Shown: positions 17,356-25,845, numbered from the stretch's first letter. The stretch is DNA of 64,000 nucleotides from Flavobacterium sp. UBA7680 (GCF_002482975.1 NZ_DLHA01000028.1:240761-304760); one strand, 5' to 3'. Notes: a model not told the origin generated them from the sequence alone. A program made the numbers and translations.

Positions 17356-19068
17356 ATGCTGCGTTCCCCGTTTTTTTATTCTCTTTTTTTTGTTTTTTTT
17401 CTTTCCTGCCAAAAAGAAAAAAACATTCCTGTACAGCAAAATAATCCTAAAGAAAAAGATGCCATTAATATTCGGGACAAAGCCATTTTGGATCTTCAGA
17501 ATAAAAATTACAATACGGCATTCTATAACTTTAATAAATCTAAAATACAGTTTGAAAACTTAAAAGACAGTTCCTTTATTATTTATAATCTTATACAAAT
17601 GGCCTCTATTCAACAAATAAATGGAGACTATTATGGCAGCAAAGAAACACTCACAGAAGCTTTACCTTATATTAAAAAAAAGGATATTTACAGCGCTGCA
17701 ATTAATAATTATTTTGGCATTGCAGATAAAGAACTTTCTATTTACGATGATGCCATTTATTATTACAAAGAAGCATTAAAAGATTGTAACGACTCCATTT
17801 CAAGAAAAGCACCATTAAATAACATAGCCGTTGTATATATTCTTAAACATAAATATGATAAGGCAATCGAAATTTTAAAATCAATTTTGTTTCAGGAAAA
17901 TATTACCGACAAAACGTTTTTAAAAACTCAGGCAAGAATTCTTGACAATTTGGGATTTGCTTATTTTAAAAAAGGACTTACCGATGAAGGACTTAAATAC
18001 ATGGAAAAAAGTCTTGAGATAAGAAATAATTTAAATGATCTTTATGGCGGTATTGAAAGTAATTTACATCTGGCAGAATTTTATACCAAAACAAATCCTG
18101 CAAAATCAAATCAATTTGCACTTGAAGCATATAATAGTGCAACTACTTCTAATAGTGTCGATGAGCGCTTAAAAGCTTTGTCTTTTCTAATTTCAAATGA
18201 TTCTCCCAATAAAAACACTCAGTATGCTAAAAAATTTATTTTATTAAATGACAGCATAACTAAAATCAGAAACAACTTTAAAAACAAGTTTGCCAAAATT
18301 AAATACGATTCTAAAAAAGAAAAAGACGAAAATCAGAAACTTCGATTAGAAAAAATAGAAAATGAATTATCACTTCAAAAAGTTAAATATCAAAGGATAT
18401 TTTTTATAATTGGGATTGTATCGCTTTTCTTTCTATTGCTGTATTTGAGGAAGTTTTATCAAAATCGAAACCGAATCGAAAAAATAAAAACCGCCTACGA
18501 TACCGAAACCAGAATTGCAAAAGACATTCACGATGAATTGGCAAACGATGTTTTTAACACCATAACTTTTACCCAGACACAATCATTAGAAATTGAAGCC
18601 ACTAAAGAAACTTTAATTCAAAAATTGGATAATATTTATGCGCGAGTCCGCGGAATTTCGAGAGAGAATAATGATATTGATACTAAAGCAAATTATGCCG
18701 TAAACTTAAAAGAAATGCTTTCCACTTATAATACTCCTGAGACTAATGTTATTATTAACAGTATTGAAAAAGTTAATTGGGACTTAGTTGAAGAAATTAA
18801 AAAAGTTACGATATACAGAATTTTACAGGAATTAATGGTGAACATGAAAAAGCATAGTCAGGCATCAATAGTTGTTGCAAAGTTTGACAGCAATGCAAAA
18901 ACAATATTTATTGATTATACAGATAACGGCAAAGGCACTGAAAAATCAAAAATTATAAAAAATGGTTTACAAAATATGGAAAACCGTATTCTGGCTATAA
19001 AAGGAACTATTACTTTTGACACTGAACCTGATAAAGGTTTTAAAGTAAAGATAACAATGCCTAAATAA
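17356..19068 (+). CDS. TPR-containing sensor histidine kinase
   Basis: A 570-residue protein. It opens with a lipoprotein-like signal (FFVFFLSCQKEKN) or a signal anchor. About six TPR repeats follow (about residues 35-300, e.g. 'AINNYFGIADKELSIYDDAIYYYKEALK'), then a coiled coil and one TM helix at about 346-366. The kinase part is of the HisKA_3/NarL-like or Bacteroidota TPR type: phospho-His H392 in KDIHDELANDVF, N box ILQELMVNMKKHS, DNGKGTEKS, and a final GLQNMENRI. The TPR domain is thus periplasmic and the kinase cytoplasmic. The response regulator gene begins 6 bp downstream. Confidence 0.88.
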   Translation: MLRSPFFYSLFFVFFLSCQKEKNIPVQQNNPKEKDAINIRDKAILDLQNKNYNTAFYNFNKSKIQFENLKDSSFIIYNLIQMASIQQINGDYYGSKETLTEALPYIKKKDIYSAAINNYFGIADKELSIYDDAIYYYKEALKDCNDSISRKAPLNNIAVVYILKHKYDKAIEILKSILFQENITDKTFLKTQARILDNLGFAYFKKGLTDEGLKYMEKSLEIRNNLNDLYGGIESNLHLAEFYTKTNPAKSNQFALEAYNSATTSNSVDERLKALSFLISNDSPNKNTQYAKKFILLNDSITKIRNNFKNKFAKIKYDSKKEKDENQKLRLEKIENELSLQKVKYQRIFFIIGIVSLFFLLLYLRKFYQNRNRIEKIKTAYDTETRIAKDIHDELANDVFNTITFTQTQSLEIEATKETLIQKLDNIYARVRGISRENNDIDTKANYAVNLKEMLSTYNTPETNVIINSIEKVNWDLVEEIKKVTIYRILQELMVNMKKHSQASIVVAKFDSNAKTIFIDYTDNGKGTEKSKIIKNGLQNMENRILAIKGTITFDTEPDKGFKVKITMPK

Positions 19069-19074
19069 AAGCCT

Positions 19075-19743
19075 ATGTTTAAAAAAGTAATTGTAGCCGA
19101 AGATCTTGAAGATATCAATTTAGCAATCGAACAAACTTTAAAAGATTTGGAAATTGTCGATTTTCAACATGCAAAATATTGTGATGATGCTTTTCTAAAA
19201 ATAAGAAAAGCAATTCAAGATGATGAACCATACGATTTATTAATTAGTGATCTTTCATTTAAAAAAGATCATCGTGAAGTAAAAATTAACAATGGCGACG
19301 AGCTAATTCAAAAAGTCAGAGAGATACAGCCCAATATTAAAATCATTGCCTATTCTATCGAAGATAAAAGCCTTCGTATTAAATCACTTTTTGATAATTC
19401 GGAAATTGATGCTTTTGTTTTAAAAGGCCGAAAGAGTATCGTAGAACTAAAAAAAGCGATTAACATAATTTCGACTTCTGACGAAACATTTATTTCTCCC
19501 GAAGTTGCTTCGGCATTACAAGAAAAAAACAATTATGAAATTGACGATGTCGATATTAAAATCCTAAAATATTTATCTGACGGAACTTCGCAAGATGAAA
19601 TAATAGAAATTTTTAAAAACACCGATATCAAACCCAATAGTAAAAGTGCCGTAGAAAAAAGATTGTCTAAACTCAAAGACTTTTTTAAAGCCAATAATAC
19701 CGTTCATTTGGTTTCTATCACAAAAGATATGGGGATTATTTAA
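19075..19743 (+). CDS. Response regulator with C-terminal HTH
   Basis: A 222-residue protein. The receiver domain (1-125) has acidic residues E10-D11 and phosphoacceptor D59 (LLISDLSFKK); the usual Lys appears in FVLKGRKS. The C-terminal 70 residues form an HTH: 'DVDIKILKYLSDGTSQDEIIEIF' followed by 'SAVEKRLSKLKDFF', resembling the LuxR/FixJ layout but divergent. Its gene follows the TPR kinase by 6 bp and ends the unit at a terminator. Targets unknown. Confidence 0.85.
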   Translation: MFKKVIVAEDLEDINLAIEQTLKDLEIVDFQHAKYCDDAFLKIRKAIQDDEPYDLLISDLSFKKDHREVKINNGDELIQKVREIQPNIKIIAYSIEDKSLRIKSLFDNSEIDAFVLKGRKSIVELKKAINIISTSDETFISPEVASALQEKNNYEIDDVDIKILKYLSDGTSQDEIIEIFKNTDIKPNSKSAVEKRLSKLKDFFKANNTVHLVSITKDMGII

Positions 19744-19766
19744 TTCCTTATCATTATACTTTCTTC

Positions 19767-19790
19767 AAGCTCCTTCGGGGGCTTTTTTTA
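19767..19790 (+). terminator. Terminator after the TPR kinase operon
   Basis: AAGCTCC-TTCG-GGGGCTT tetraloop hairpin with a following T7 run, 24 bp after the response regulator stop. Confidence 0.85.
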
Positions 19791-19815
19791 TTTCTTCAAG
19801 ATAAATTTATGGATT

Positions 19816-20319
19816 ATGGATTTCCGTAAAATACTGGTTTTGATTGGTTTTACTTTTGAGGAAAATAAACAACCAATGAAAGCCAAACAATTATATATCG
19901 GTCACATTTTCACATTGCTGTGCGGAAGTTTAATATATATTTTATTCAGAACTTCAAACTTAAAAATGTTTGTTTGGTTTGATGAATTACAAATCTTAGA
20001 CATTATAAATAACCTAAGAAGTTTTACTGTCAGCTATTCAAATAATCTTCCAAACATCATTCTTTATTCATTACCAGACGGATTATGGATGTTTTCATAT
20101 CTAAGTCTGGTTTTGTTTTTATGGAAAAACGAAATTAAAAATGAAAATCTATTTTGGATTTTCATAATCCCAATAATCTCAATTATTTCTGAATTTGGGC
20201 AGCTTGTAAAAATTGTTCCCGGCACTTTCGATTCTTCAGATCTTCTTATGTATTTCTTAGGAACAACTTTACCATTTATAATTTACAAAAAATCAATAAC
20301 CATAAATTTAATACACTAA
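19816..20319 (+). CDS. VanZ-like membrane protein
   Basis: A 167-residue protein with about four TM segments. The stretch IISEFGQLVKIVPGTFDSSDLLMYFLGT resembles the core of VanZ-like proteins (Glu...Gln...Asp...Asp...Gly). The family includes VanZ of teicoplanin resistance, but its activity is unknown. An alternative start at 19876 (MKAKQL) would give 147 residues. The stop overlaps the start of the next gene by one base (TAATG), so they are translationally coupled. Confidence 0.6.
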   Translation: MDFRKILVLIGFTFEENKQPMKAKQLYIGHIFTLLCGSLIYILFRTSNLKMFVWFDELQILDIINNLRSFTVSYSNNLPNIILYSLPDGLWMFSYLSLVLFLWKNEIKNENLFWIFIIPIISIISEFGQLVKIVPGTFDSSDLLMYFLGTTLPFIIYKKSITINLIH

Positions 20320-20729
20320 TGAAAAGAAAAGTACAACACTTATTTTCTGCACTTACACTTGCAGGATTTATCTTCATCGCATTTGGAAGTGGAGATGAGG
20401 ATAAAAAGAATTTTGAAAGTAATTCAACAACAGTTTCAGACACTGAAAACTCGAAACCTGATGTTGAAATTTTGAAACAGTCTGCCAGTTATGAACCAAC
20501 TTTAAGTTCTTACACTGTTCATTGCCGACTTAAAAACAATACAAATGAATTAATTCCATATTTGGATTTAACAGCTACATTTTACGACAAAGAAGGAAAC
20601 ATTGTAGGTACGGGAATGGGTAACGCAGCAAATTTTGCGGCTGGTGCTGAAAAAACTGTAGATGTAATTGGACTCGATATTCAAAATTGTGAGACCTACG
20701 AAGTCGAAATTGGAAATGTAATGAACTAA
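20319..20729 (+). CDS. FxLYD-domain exported protein
   Basis: A 136-residue protein. It starts with a signal-type helix (FSALTLAGFIFIAFGSGDED; no lipobox Cys). Residues 45-136 form an FxLYD-like immunoglobulin fold: 'YTVHCRLKNNTNELIPYLDLTATFYDKEGNIVGTG' is the signature of this domain, often found in envelope proteins of unknown role. It overlaps the preceding gene by one base. Confidence 0.7.
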   Translation: MKRKVQHLFSALTLAGFIFIAFGSGDEDKKNFESNSTTVSDTENSKPDVEILKQSASYEPTLSSYTVHCRLKNNTNELIPYLDLTATFYDKEGNIVGTGMGNAANFAAGAEKTVDVIGLDIQNCETYEVEIGNVMN

Positions 20730-20776
20730 TATTTATCCTAAAAGGCATATATAATAAATTATAAAAATAAAGAACC

Positions 20777-21379
20777 ATGATAGACGATTTAAAAAAGTTC
20801 TTAAACGAAGAACAAGACCCAAAGGCAGTTGAAAAGCTTTTAGTTAAAGTTAATGGATTATTAACCTCAGGAGAGCAGGTAGAATACATTGCTGTACAGA
20901 AAAAACCAGCTATAAATTTATCTCCGGACTGCATAGCTTTGACCAATAAAAGAATTATTTTCTGCAGACCTAAAAATTTAGGCTTATCTATGGATTTTCA
21001 GGATTACGCCTGGAAAGACATTCTTGATTGTCATATGAAAGAAGGAATTATGGGCGCAACTTTTTCAATGAAAACGATAAAAGGGCATATCAATATGCTT
21101 GATTATTTACCTAAAGCCCAAGCAAGAAAACTATATCAGTTTGCACAGCAAAAAGAAGAAGAAATGGTCGTGTTTAGACGTGAACACGATTTAGAAACAA
21201 AACGAGCAATTGCTGGCGGTGGAATCACGGTAAATGCAGGTTTGCCAATTTCTCAAAATCAAGAGCAAAAAGAAGATCCGTTAGAAACTCTTCAAAAATT
21301 AAAAAAATTATTAGAAAGCGAAATTATTTCGCAAACAGAATTTGATACTAAAAAAACAGAAATTTTATCTAAAATGTAA
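20777..21379 (+). CDS. PH-like domain protein with C-terminal SHOCT motif
   Basis: A 200-residue cytoplasmic protein. Residues 30-125 fit a bacterial PH domain of the YokE/bPH_2 type ('GEQVEYIAVQKKP', 'CIALTNKRIIFCRP', 'YAWKDILDCHMKEG'). The last 35 residues are a SHOCT helix pair ('DPLETLQKLKKLLESEIISQTEFDTKKTEIL'), a motif found at the ends of many oligomerising proteins. The TM2 gene begins 4 bp after the stop. Role unknown; membrane-associated stress functions are common for such proteins. Confidence 0.75.
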   Translation: MIDDLKKFLNEEQDPKAVEKLLVKVNGLLTSGEQVEYIAVQKKPAINLSPDCIALTNKRIIFCRPKNLGLSMDFQDYAWKDILDCHMKEGIMGATFSMKTIKGHINMLDYLPKAQARKLYQFAQQKEEEMVVFRREHDLETKRAIAGGGITVNAGLPISQNQEQKEDPLETLQKLKKLLESEIISQTEFDTKKTEILSKM

Positions 21380-21383
21380 ACTT

Positions 21384-21593
21384 ATGAAAAGTAAATTAAC
21401 CGCAGCAATCTTGACACTTTTTTTCGGAGGAATTGGAATCCATAAATTCTATTTAGGACAATCTGGCCAAGGAATTCTCTATTTATTATTTTGTTGGACT
21501 TTCATTCCTTCAATATTAGCCTTTTTTCAATTCTTCGGGCTTTTATTCATGTCTGATCACGCTTTTAATGTAAAATACAATAATGGTTTTTAA
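21384..21593 (+). CDS. TM2-domain protein
   Basis: A 69-residue protein. It shows the full TM2 signature: a first helix ending in FFGGIGIHKFYLGQ, then GQGILYLLFCWTFIPSILAFF and the final 'DHAFNVKYN' segment. TM2 proteins are small inner-membrane proteins of unknown function. The ATG at 21384, 4 bp after the PH-SHOCT stop, is chosen; the longer frame begins inside that gene. PH/SHOCT/TM2 neighbours are frequent in bacteria. Confidence 0.8.
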   Translation: MKSKLTAAILTLFFGGIGIHKFYLGQSGQGILYLLFCWTFIPSILAFFQFFGLLFMSDHAFNVKYNNGF

Positions 21594-21604
21594 CCTTTTT
21601 TAAA

Positions 21605-22231
21605 ATGGGAAAACAAATAAAAAAGAAAGATGCTATTAATGTATCTCTAACAGATTTTATAGATTTTGTAAATAAATCCGGTGGTTCTAAAATGACGAAA
21701 GTAAAACAAGTTAAATATAGAGCTCCCTATAATCCTGCCACCGACTTTTATAAGGCATTACGTGAAGAAATCATTGAAAATCACAAAAATAATGGTGAAA
21801 AGAAAACATTAGATAACCTGCTACAAAAACTAACTGATTCAAAAAAAATAGTGAATTACCCCACATCTATAGATGGATATAAAAAGTTCTGGGGAAAGAA
21901 AAAAATCGAATGGTTTGATCCACCATTTTATCATTGGTTAACTGGTGATCTTGATATCAAAATAAATCCCGAATTAGGACTTGCGTTTGACAACAAACTT
22001 TATGTTATCAAATTATTTCTAAAAGCTGATAAAATTTCTAAAGATAAATTATCTCAAGTCTTATCCTTGATGGAAAGTCAATTACGAAAGGAAGCTGGAG
22101 ATGAAGTTATTTTTGCAGTTTTAGATGTAAAAAATTCGAAACTATTCGAAAATGCAAAGGGTGATTTTACATACCTGCCTTTATTAGAAGGTGAAGCAAA
22201 AAGTTTTGAATCTATTTGGAAGGCTATATAA
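21605..22231 (+). CDS. Uncharacterised cytoplasmic protein
   Basis: A 208-residue protein that I do not recognise. It is lysine-rich, with no signal peptide or TM segment. Visible points: a helical first half ('ATDFYKALREEIIENHKNNGEK'), a Trp-containing 'WFDPPFYHWLTGDLDI' and an 'LGLAFDNKLYVIKLFLKAD' strand. The gene starts 11 bp after the TM2 gene, which suggests the same operon. Confidence 0.65.
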   Translation: MGKQIKKKDAINVSLTDFIDFVNKSGGSKMTKVKQVKYRAPYNPATDFYKALREEIIENHKNNGEKKTLDNLLQKLTDSKKIVNYPTSIDGYKKFWGKKKIEWFDPPFYHWLTGDLDIKINPELGLAFDNKLYVIKLFLKADKISKDKLSQVLSLMESQLRKEAGDEVIFAVLDVKNSKLFENAKGDFTYLPLLEGEAKSFESIWKAI

Positions 22232-22348
22232 GTTTTTAGAGAATTAAATTAACAAAACCCGTATAAGTACTCATAATAAAGAGCTCAATTCTAATTAGAT
22301 TTATCGAATTCTAAAATTAATTAAGTCTAACCAAATACCACAAAGCCT

Positions 22349-22756
22349 ATGTCAAAAAACTACTTCATCTTACTTTTATTATTTACGTTTTATTCCTGCG
22401 AAAAAGCCGCTGCTCCGCCTCCACCGCAAATAAATACATTTTATAAACCGGTAATTACAGCAGACGATCGGAAAACAATTACGCCCGAAGAAGCAAAAAC
22501 GTATCATGTAAATAAAACGCGTCATTACGAATACAGAACCGGAAATTCTGGAAACTATGAATACAATTATGATGTAAAAGGAATAAATGCAATAGGCGAC
22601 TCAGTTTTTGGGAATATTAATGTTCAGGGAAAATACGGCGCCGGAATTTTAAACGACACTGTTGCCGAAATAGAAATTAATACCGAATGGATTGCATACG
22701 GAAAATTAAAAGCTACTGATAAAAAAGGAAATGAATACAATTTAATTGTCAAATAA
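22349..22756 (+). CDS. Lipoprotein of unknown function
   Basis: A 135-residue protein with a clear lipoprotein signal (ILLLLFTFYSC, Cys17), then a Pro-rich linker (APPPPQ). The mature part contains 'TRHYEYRTGNSGNYEYNYDVKG' and 'NGKLKATDKKG'-like strands (here YGKLKATDKKGNEYNL), a beta-rich fold without known domain. The next gene starts 10 bp downstream. Confidence 0.65.
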   Translation: MSKNYFILLLLFTFYSCEKAAAPPPPQINTFYKPVITADDRKTITPEEAKTYHVNKTRHYEYRTGNSGNYEYNYDVKGINAIGDSVFGNINVQGKYGAGILNDTVAEIEINTEWIAYGKLKATDKKGNEYNLIVK

Positions 22757-22766
22757 AAACGCACTA

Positions 22767-22976
22767 ATGAAATATACTTTACTCTTATTTTTTGTTTTTT
22801 TGACTTCCTTTTCTCCTCCAGATACCAGCGTTTATATCTGCGGATCAAGCGGATCAAAAAAATATCATTATAAAGAACATTGCCGGGGTTTATCGTCATG
22901 CAGGCAGGAAGTGGTCAAAACATCACTCAAACAAGCTCAGGGCCTTGGTTTAACTCTTTGTGGATGGGAAGATTGA
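22767..22976 (+). CDS. Small secreted Cys/His peptide
   Basis: A 69-residue protein with a signal peptide (MKYTLLLFFVFLTSFS). The mature part has VYICGSSGSKKYHYKEHCRGL, SCRQ and LTLCGW: a pattern of four Cys and two His (YHxxxHCxGL...C) resembling the small zinc-binding domain appended to secreted nucleases and found alone in Bacteroidota. Whether it binds zinc or forms disulfides is open. The stop codon lies in the loop of the terminator. Confidence 0.65.
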   Translation: MKYTLLLFFVFLTSFSPPDTSVYICGSSGSKKYHYKEHCRGLSSCRQEVVKTSLKQAQGLGLTLCGWED

Positions 22977-22996
22977 TTTATCTTCCCATTTTTTAT
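22964..22996 (+). terminator. Terminator overlapping the end of the Cys/His peptide gene
   Basis: Stem ATGGGAAGAT / ATCTTCCCAT, loop TGATTT containing the stop codon, then T6. Ends the 19.8-23 kb run. Confidence 0.85.
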
Positions 22997-23068
22997 TTAA
23001 TTATTTGATAATAATGGCTTTACAATAAATTCACATTAGTTTTCGTAATTTGAATAAAACTAATCGTT

Positions 23069-23152
23069 ATGAAATTCTTTAACCTAAATTTCCTCGTATC
23101 ATTCAAAGAATGGCTTTTTTTAAGAGCTATGCAATCTTCTTTCCTTCATTAA
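23069..23152 (+). CDS. Possible 27-residue leader ORF
   Basis: ATG at 23069 to TAA at 23150-23152. The peptide begins MKFFNLNFLVSFKEW and has six Phe. It is preceded at about 12-20 bp by GTAATTTG, one base off the TAnnTTTG promoter box, and is followed 35 bp later by the beta-glucosidase gene. No terminator-type hairpin follows. It could be a leader peptide or a chance frame. Confidence 0.3.
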   Translation: MKFFNLNFLVSFKEWLFLRAMQSSFLH

Positions 23153-23187
23153 TAAACAGTTTAGAAAATAAAGGAAAGTACTATTGA

Positions 23188-24540
23188 ATGAATAAAATTG
23201 AAAACTCATTTTTGAACAAAAACCAATTTGGTGAAGATTTCTTGTGGGGTGTTTCTACCGCCGCTTTCCAAATTGAAGGAGCACATGATTCTGACGGAAA
23301 AGGTTCTTCTATCTGGGACGTTTTTACTTCTCAAAAAGGAAAAATAAAAAACGGACATCATGCCCTAACCGCCTGCGATTTTTATAATTCTTATCAGGGT
23401 GATATTGATTTAATTAAGGAATTAAATATTCCGAATTTTAGATTTTCTATCAGCTGGCCGAGAATTATGCCAACAGGAACTTATCCTGTAAATCAAGCCG
23501 GAATAGATTATTACAATAAAATTATCGATTCATTACTTGCATCTGGAATAGAACCCTGGATTACGCTTTACCATTGGGATTTACCACATGAACTCGAATT
23601 AAAAGGAGGCTGGACAAACCGCGAATCGGTTTCCTGGTTTTCAGAATATGTTGAAGTTTGTGCGCAGTATTTTGGTGATCGTGTTAAAAACTGGATGGTA
23701 ATAAATGAACCTTCGGTATTTACTGGAGCGGGATATTTTTTAGGTATTCATGCACCCGGAAAAAAAGGCATTACCAATTATCTAAAAGCGATGCATCACG
23801 TAACGCTGGCAACAGCTGCGGGTGCTAAGATATTGCGAAACAAAATTCCGAATGCTAATATTGGAACTACATTTTCGTGTACGCATATTGAGCCTGCAAC
23901 AGATAGTCAAAAAGATGTTGAAGCCGCAAAACGTGTCGATACTTTATTAAACCGAACTTTTATTGAGCCAATTTTAGGATTGGGATATCCGCAAAAAGAT
24001 CTTCCGGTGCTTAAAAAACTAAATAATTATATTTTAGAAGATGATTTAAACAATCTCGATTTTGATTTTGATTTCATCGGATTACAATGTTATACACGTG
24101 AAGTTGTAAAATCGGCCATGCTGATTCCGTATATTGGTGCCGAATTGATTAGTGCCGAAAAACGAAACGTAATTTCAACCGAAATGGGCTGGGAAGTTTA
24201 TCCGCCTGCATTGTATCACGTTCTAAAAAAATTCAACGAGTACAAAAGCATCAAAAAAATTATCATTACTGAAAATGGTGCAGCTTTTCCCGATACCGTT
24301 ACAAACGGAAAAGTATTCGATATAAAAAGAACCCACTTTATCCAAGATAACTTAGAACAAATCTTAAAAGCAAAAGAAGAAGGTTTAAATGTTGAAGGCT
24401 ATTTTGTATGGAGTTTAACTGATAACTTCGAATGGGCTGAAGGTTATAATGCCCGCTTTGGATTAATCCACGTTGATTTCGAAACACAGAAAAGAACAAT
24501 CAAAAACTCAGGATTATGGTTTAAGGATTTTTTATCTTAA
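23188..24540 (+). CDS. bglB: Beta-glucosidase, glycoside hydrolase family 1
   Basis: A 450-residue protein, the normal GH1 length, with no signal peptide, hence cytoplasmic. Both catalytic glutamates are present: acid/base E174 in WMVINEP and nucleophile E362 in IITENG. The N-terminal signature FLWGVSTAAFQIEGA and the aglycone-site 'WSLTDNFEWAEGY' are intact. It hydrolyses beta-glucosides such as cellobiose with retention of configuration. The gene is monocistronic, possibly behind the short leader ORF. GH1 substrate preference (gluco-, galacto- or phospho-) cannot be settled; the C-terminal WSLTDNFEWAEGY favours non-phosphorylated glucosides. Confidence 0.92.
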   Translation: MNKIENSFLNKNQFGEDFLWGVSTAAFQIEGAHDSDGKGSSIWDVFTSQKGKIKNGHHALTACDFYNSYQGDIDLIKELNIPNFRFSISWPRIMPTGTYPVNQAGIDYYNKIIDSLLASGIEPWITLYHWDLPHELELKGGWTNRESVSWFSEYVEVCAQYFGDRVKNWMVINEPSVFTGAGYFLGIHAPGKKGITNYLKAMHHVTLATAAGAKILRNKIPNANIGTTFSCTHIEPATDSQKDVEAAKRVDTLLNRTFIEPILGLGYPQKDLPVLKKLNNYILEDDLNNLDFDFDFIGLQCYTREVVKSAMLIPYIGAELISAEKRNVISTEMGWEVYPPALYHVLKKFNEYKSIKKIIITENGAAFPDTVTNGKVFDIKRTHFIQDNLEQILKAKEEGLNVEGYFVWSLTDNFEWAEGYNARFGLIHVDFETQKRTIKNSGLWFKDFLS

Positions 24541-24548
24541 ACCTTAAT

Positions 24549-24685
24549 TTAACCGCAATCCCGATAGCTATCGGGAGCAAGGTATTTTATTAAATATTAT
24601 AAAAAAAACGCAAAGTTCGCAAAGCTTTATTTAAATATCAGCTTTGCGAACTTTGCGTAAATCTTAGCGCCCTTTGCGGTTAAAT
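24549..24685. repeat. Intergenic repeat, family F, copy 1
   Basis: Framed by TTAACCGC and GCGGTTAA. Inside, CGCAAAGTTCGCAAAGCTTT pairs with its reverse complement about 20 bp later, and CCCGATAGCTATCGGG forms a separate hairpin. A second copy is at 53546-53653. It lies between the convergent GH1 and lipoprotein genes. Confidence 0.85.
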
Positions 24686-24697
24686 CATTCTAATCAA

Positions 24698-25063
24698 TTA
24701 ATGAAATCTATATTTATATGCTTGTTTTAAGATTCCAATATGGATTTTCCCATTCTTTTTTAAATAAGCAGATACTAAAATATATCTTTCTTCGGGATAC
24801 TTTATATCATAAGTAAATATCGTGTCTTTTACTTTTACCTGAAGCTGGTGTTTTCCTTCGTCAGATACCGACAATTCAGCCGTTTCATAAGTAGGCATTG
24901 CATTTGTCGCTTTTAAGTTAATTTCCTGAACCTTCTTTTTATCCAGAAGCACTTCCAGTTTTAAATTATCTAACTTCATATCTGTTGGCTGTTCAAACGA
25001 AACAACAAATTTTTTGCACCCAAAAAGGCAAAAAATGATTAATAACAGTAAAACTTTTTTCAT
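24698..25063 (-). CDS. Small lipoprotein
   Basis: A 121-residue protein from the ATG at 25063 (MKKVLLLLIIFCLFGC; Cys16 lipobox). The mature part is beta-rich (LDNLKLEVLLDKKKVQEINLKA ... YILVSAYLKKNGKIHIGIL), with no family recognised. The longer frame to 25144 would hide the signal peptide and is rejected. A terminator-like hairpin is upstream, so it is its own unit. Confidence 0.6.
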   Translation of the reverse strand: MKKVLLLLIIFCLFGCKKFVVSFEQPTDMKLDNLKLEVLLDKKKVQEINLKATNAMPTYETAELSVSDEGKHQLQVKVKDTIFTYDIKYPEERYILVSAYLKKNGKIHIGILKQAYKYRFH

Positions 25064-25152
25064 CGAAATAATCTTTATTATTTTATAAATATAAATATTT
25101 TTATTGATCTGACTGCTATTTTTCATCATAAGCACAAACTTCATTTAAATAT

Positions 25153-25189
25153 AAAAAGCCTTTCAGAATTTCTTCTAAAAGGCTTTTCT
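25153..25189 (-). terminator. Terminator of the deoxyribonucleotidase gene
   Basis: Stem AAAAAGCCTTT / AAAAGGCTTTT with a 13-nt loop, 35 bp past the stop of the minus-strand gene. Confidence 0.75.
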
Positions 25190-25223
25190 CTTCAAAAAAC
25201 AATAAAATTATAACCTTTACAGC

Positions 25224-25757
25224 TTATAATGTTTCCTTTAAAACCGCAACGGCTTCTTTCCAGTTATTTACTCTTATATGATGATTTTGATTCACATTAT
25301 GAAATGCAGTGAACATAATAGGTTTTCCCATACAATAATCTAAATTTTTGCAATGATCATCAATCATATAATCGGTATTGATAATTCTTTTGCTGCCGCA
25401 TAAAATAATATTATCCCATTTAATAAAAGGAAAATGCTCCGCAAGCCAGGCCATTTTTTCTGAAAGTGAAATAGGAAATTCTGTTGCGGCAGACACAATA
25501 AAGATTTCAAAATCTTTATCCAATTCAAGTAAACTTTCAACAGCATCGGGCATTACAGGCAATGTTCTAAAGAAGTTTTCTGAATGCAAAAGTTTATGAA
25601 TAAAATCTCTTTCTTTAAAAGCAACATCAGAAGTTAATCCTTTAATACTTTCCTTTGACAAAGTAGTTCCGTGAGCTTTATTGTAATGGTCAATTAATTG
25701 TGCGTCAATGTCGGCAAGTACACCATCCATATCTATTGCAATTGTTTTCTTTCTCAT
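25224..25757 (-). CDS. 5'(3')-deoxyribonucleotidase (NT5C-type HAD phosphatase)
   Basis: A 177-residue protein with the HAD motif I DMDGVLAD (D9 nucleophile, D11), motif II in 'FIVSAAT' (Ser), and motif IV DYMIDDHCKNL. The sequence order and length match the bacterial NT5C/YorS family, which dephosphorylates dNMPs, mainly pyrimidine ones. The gene is divergent from a DeoR regulator and shares a 26-bp palindromic operator with it, so it is probably the regulator's target. Confidence 0.85.
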   Translation of the reverse strand: MRKKTIAIDMDGVLADIDAQLIDHYNKAHGTTLSKESIKGLTSDVAFKERDFIHKLLHSENFFRTLPVMPDAVESLLELDKDFEIFIVSAATEFPISLSEKMAWLAEHFPFIKWDNIILCGSKRIINTDYMIDDHCKNLDYCMGKPIMFTAFHNVNQNHHIRVNNWKEAVAVLKETL

Positions 25758-25786
25758 TGTAAATTTATTTTGCGGTAAAATTATGC

Positions 25787-25831
25787 AAAAATTGCAATAT
25801 ATTGCAATTTTTAACTTATTTTTGCAATATA
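25787..25831. promoter_or_regulatory. Operator between the deoxyribonucleotidase and DeoR genes
   Basis: A perfect 26-bp palindrome (25787-25812) made of two TTGCAATAT-type half sites. A third half site, TTGCAATAT, occurs at 25822-25830. DeoR proteins typically bind repeated half sites in divergent promoters like this one. Confidence 0.7.
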
Positions 25832-25845
25832 AAACCGCAAGTAAA

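Noticed and set aside
17351..17563. Alternative short frame over the start of the TPR kinase
   Set aside because: Low complexity (Phe/Lys-rich), overlaps a well-supported gene in another frame.
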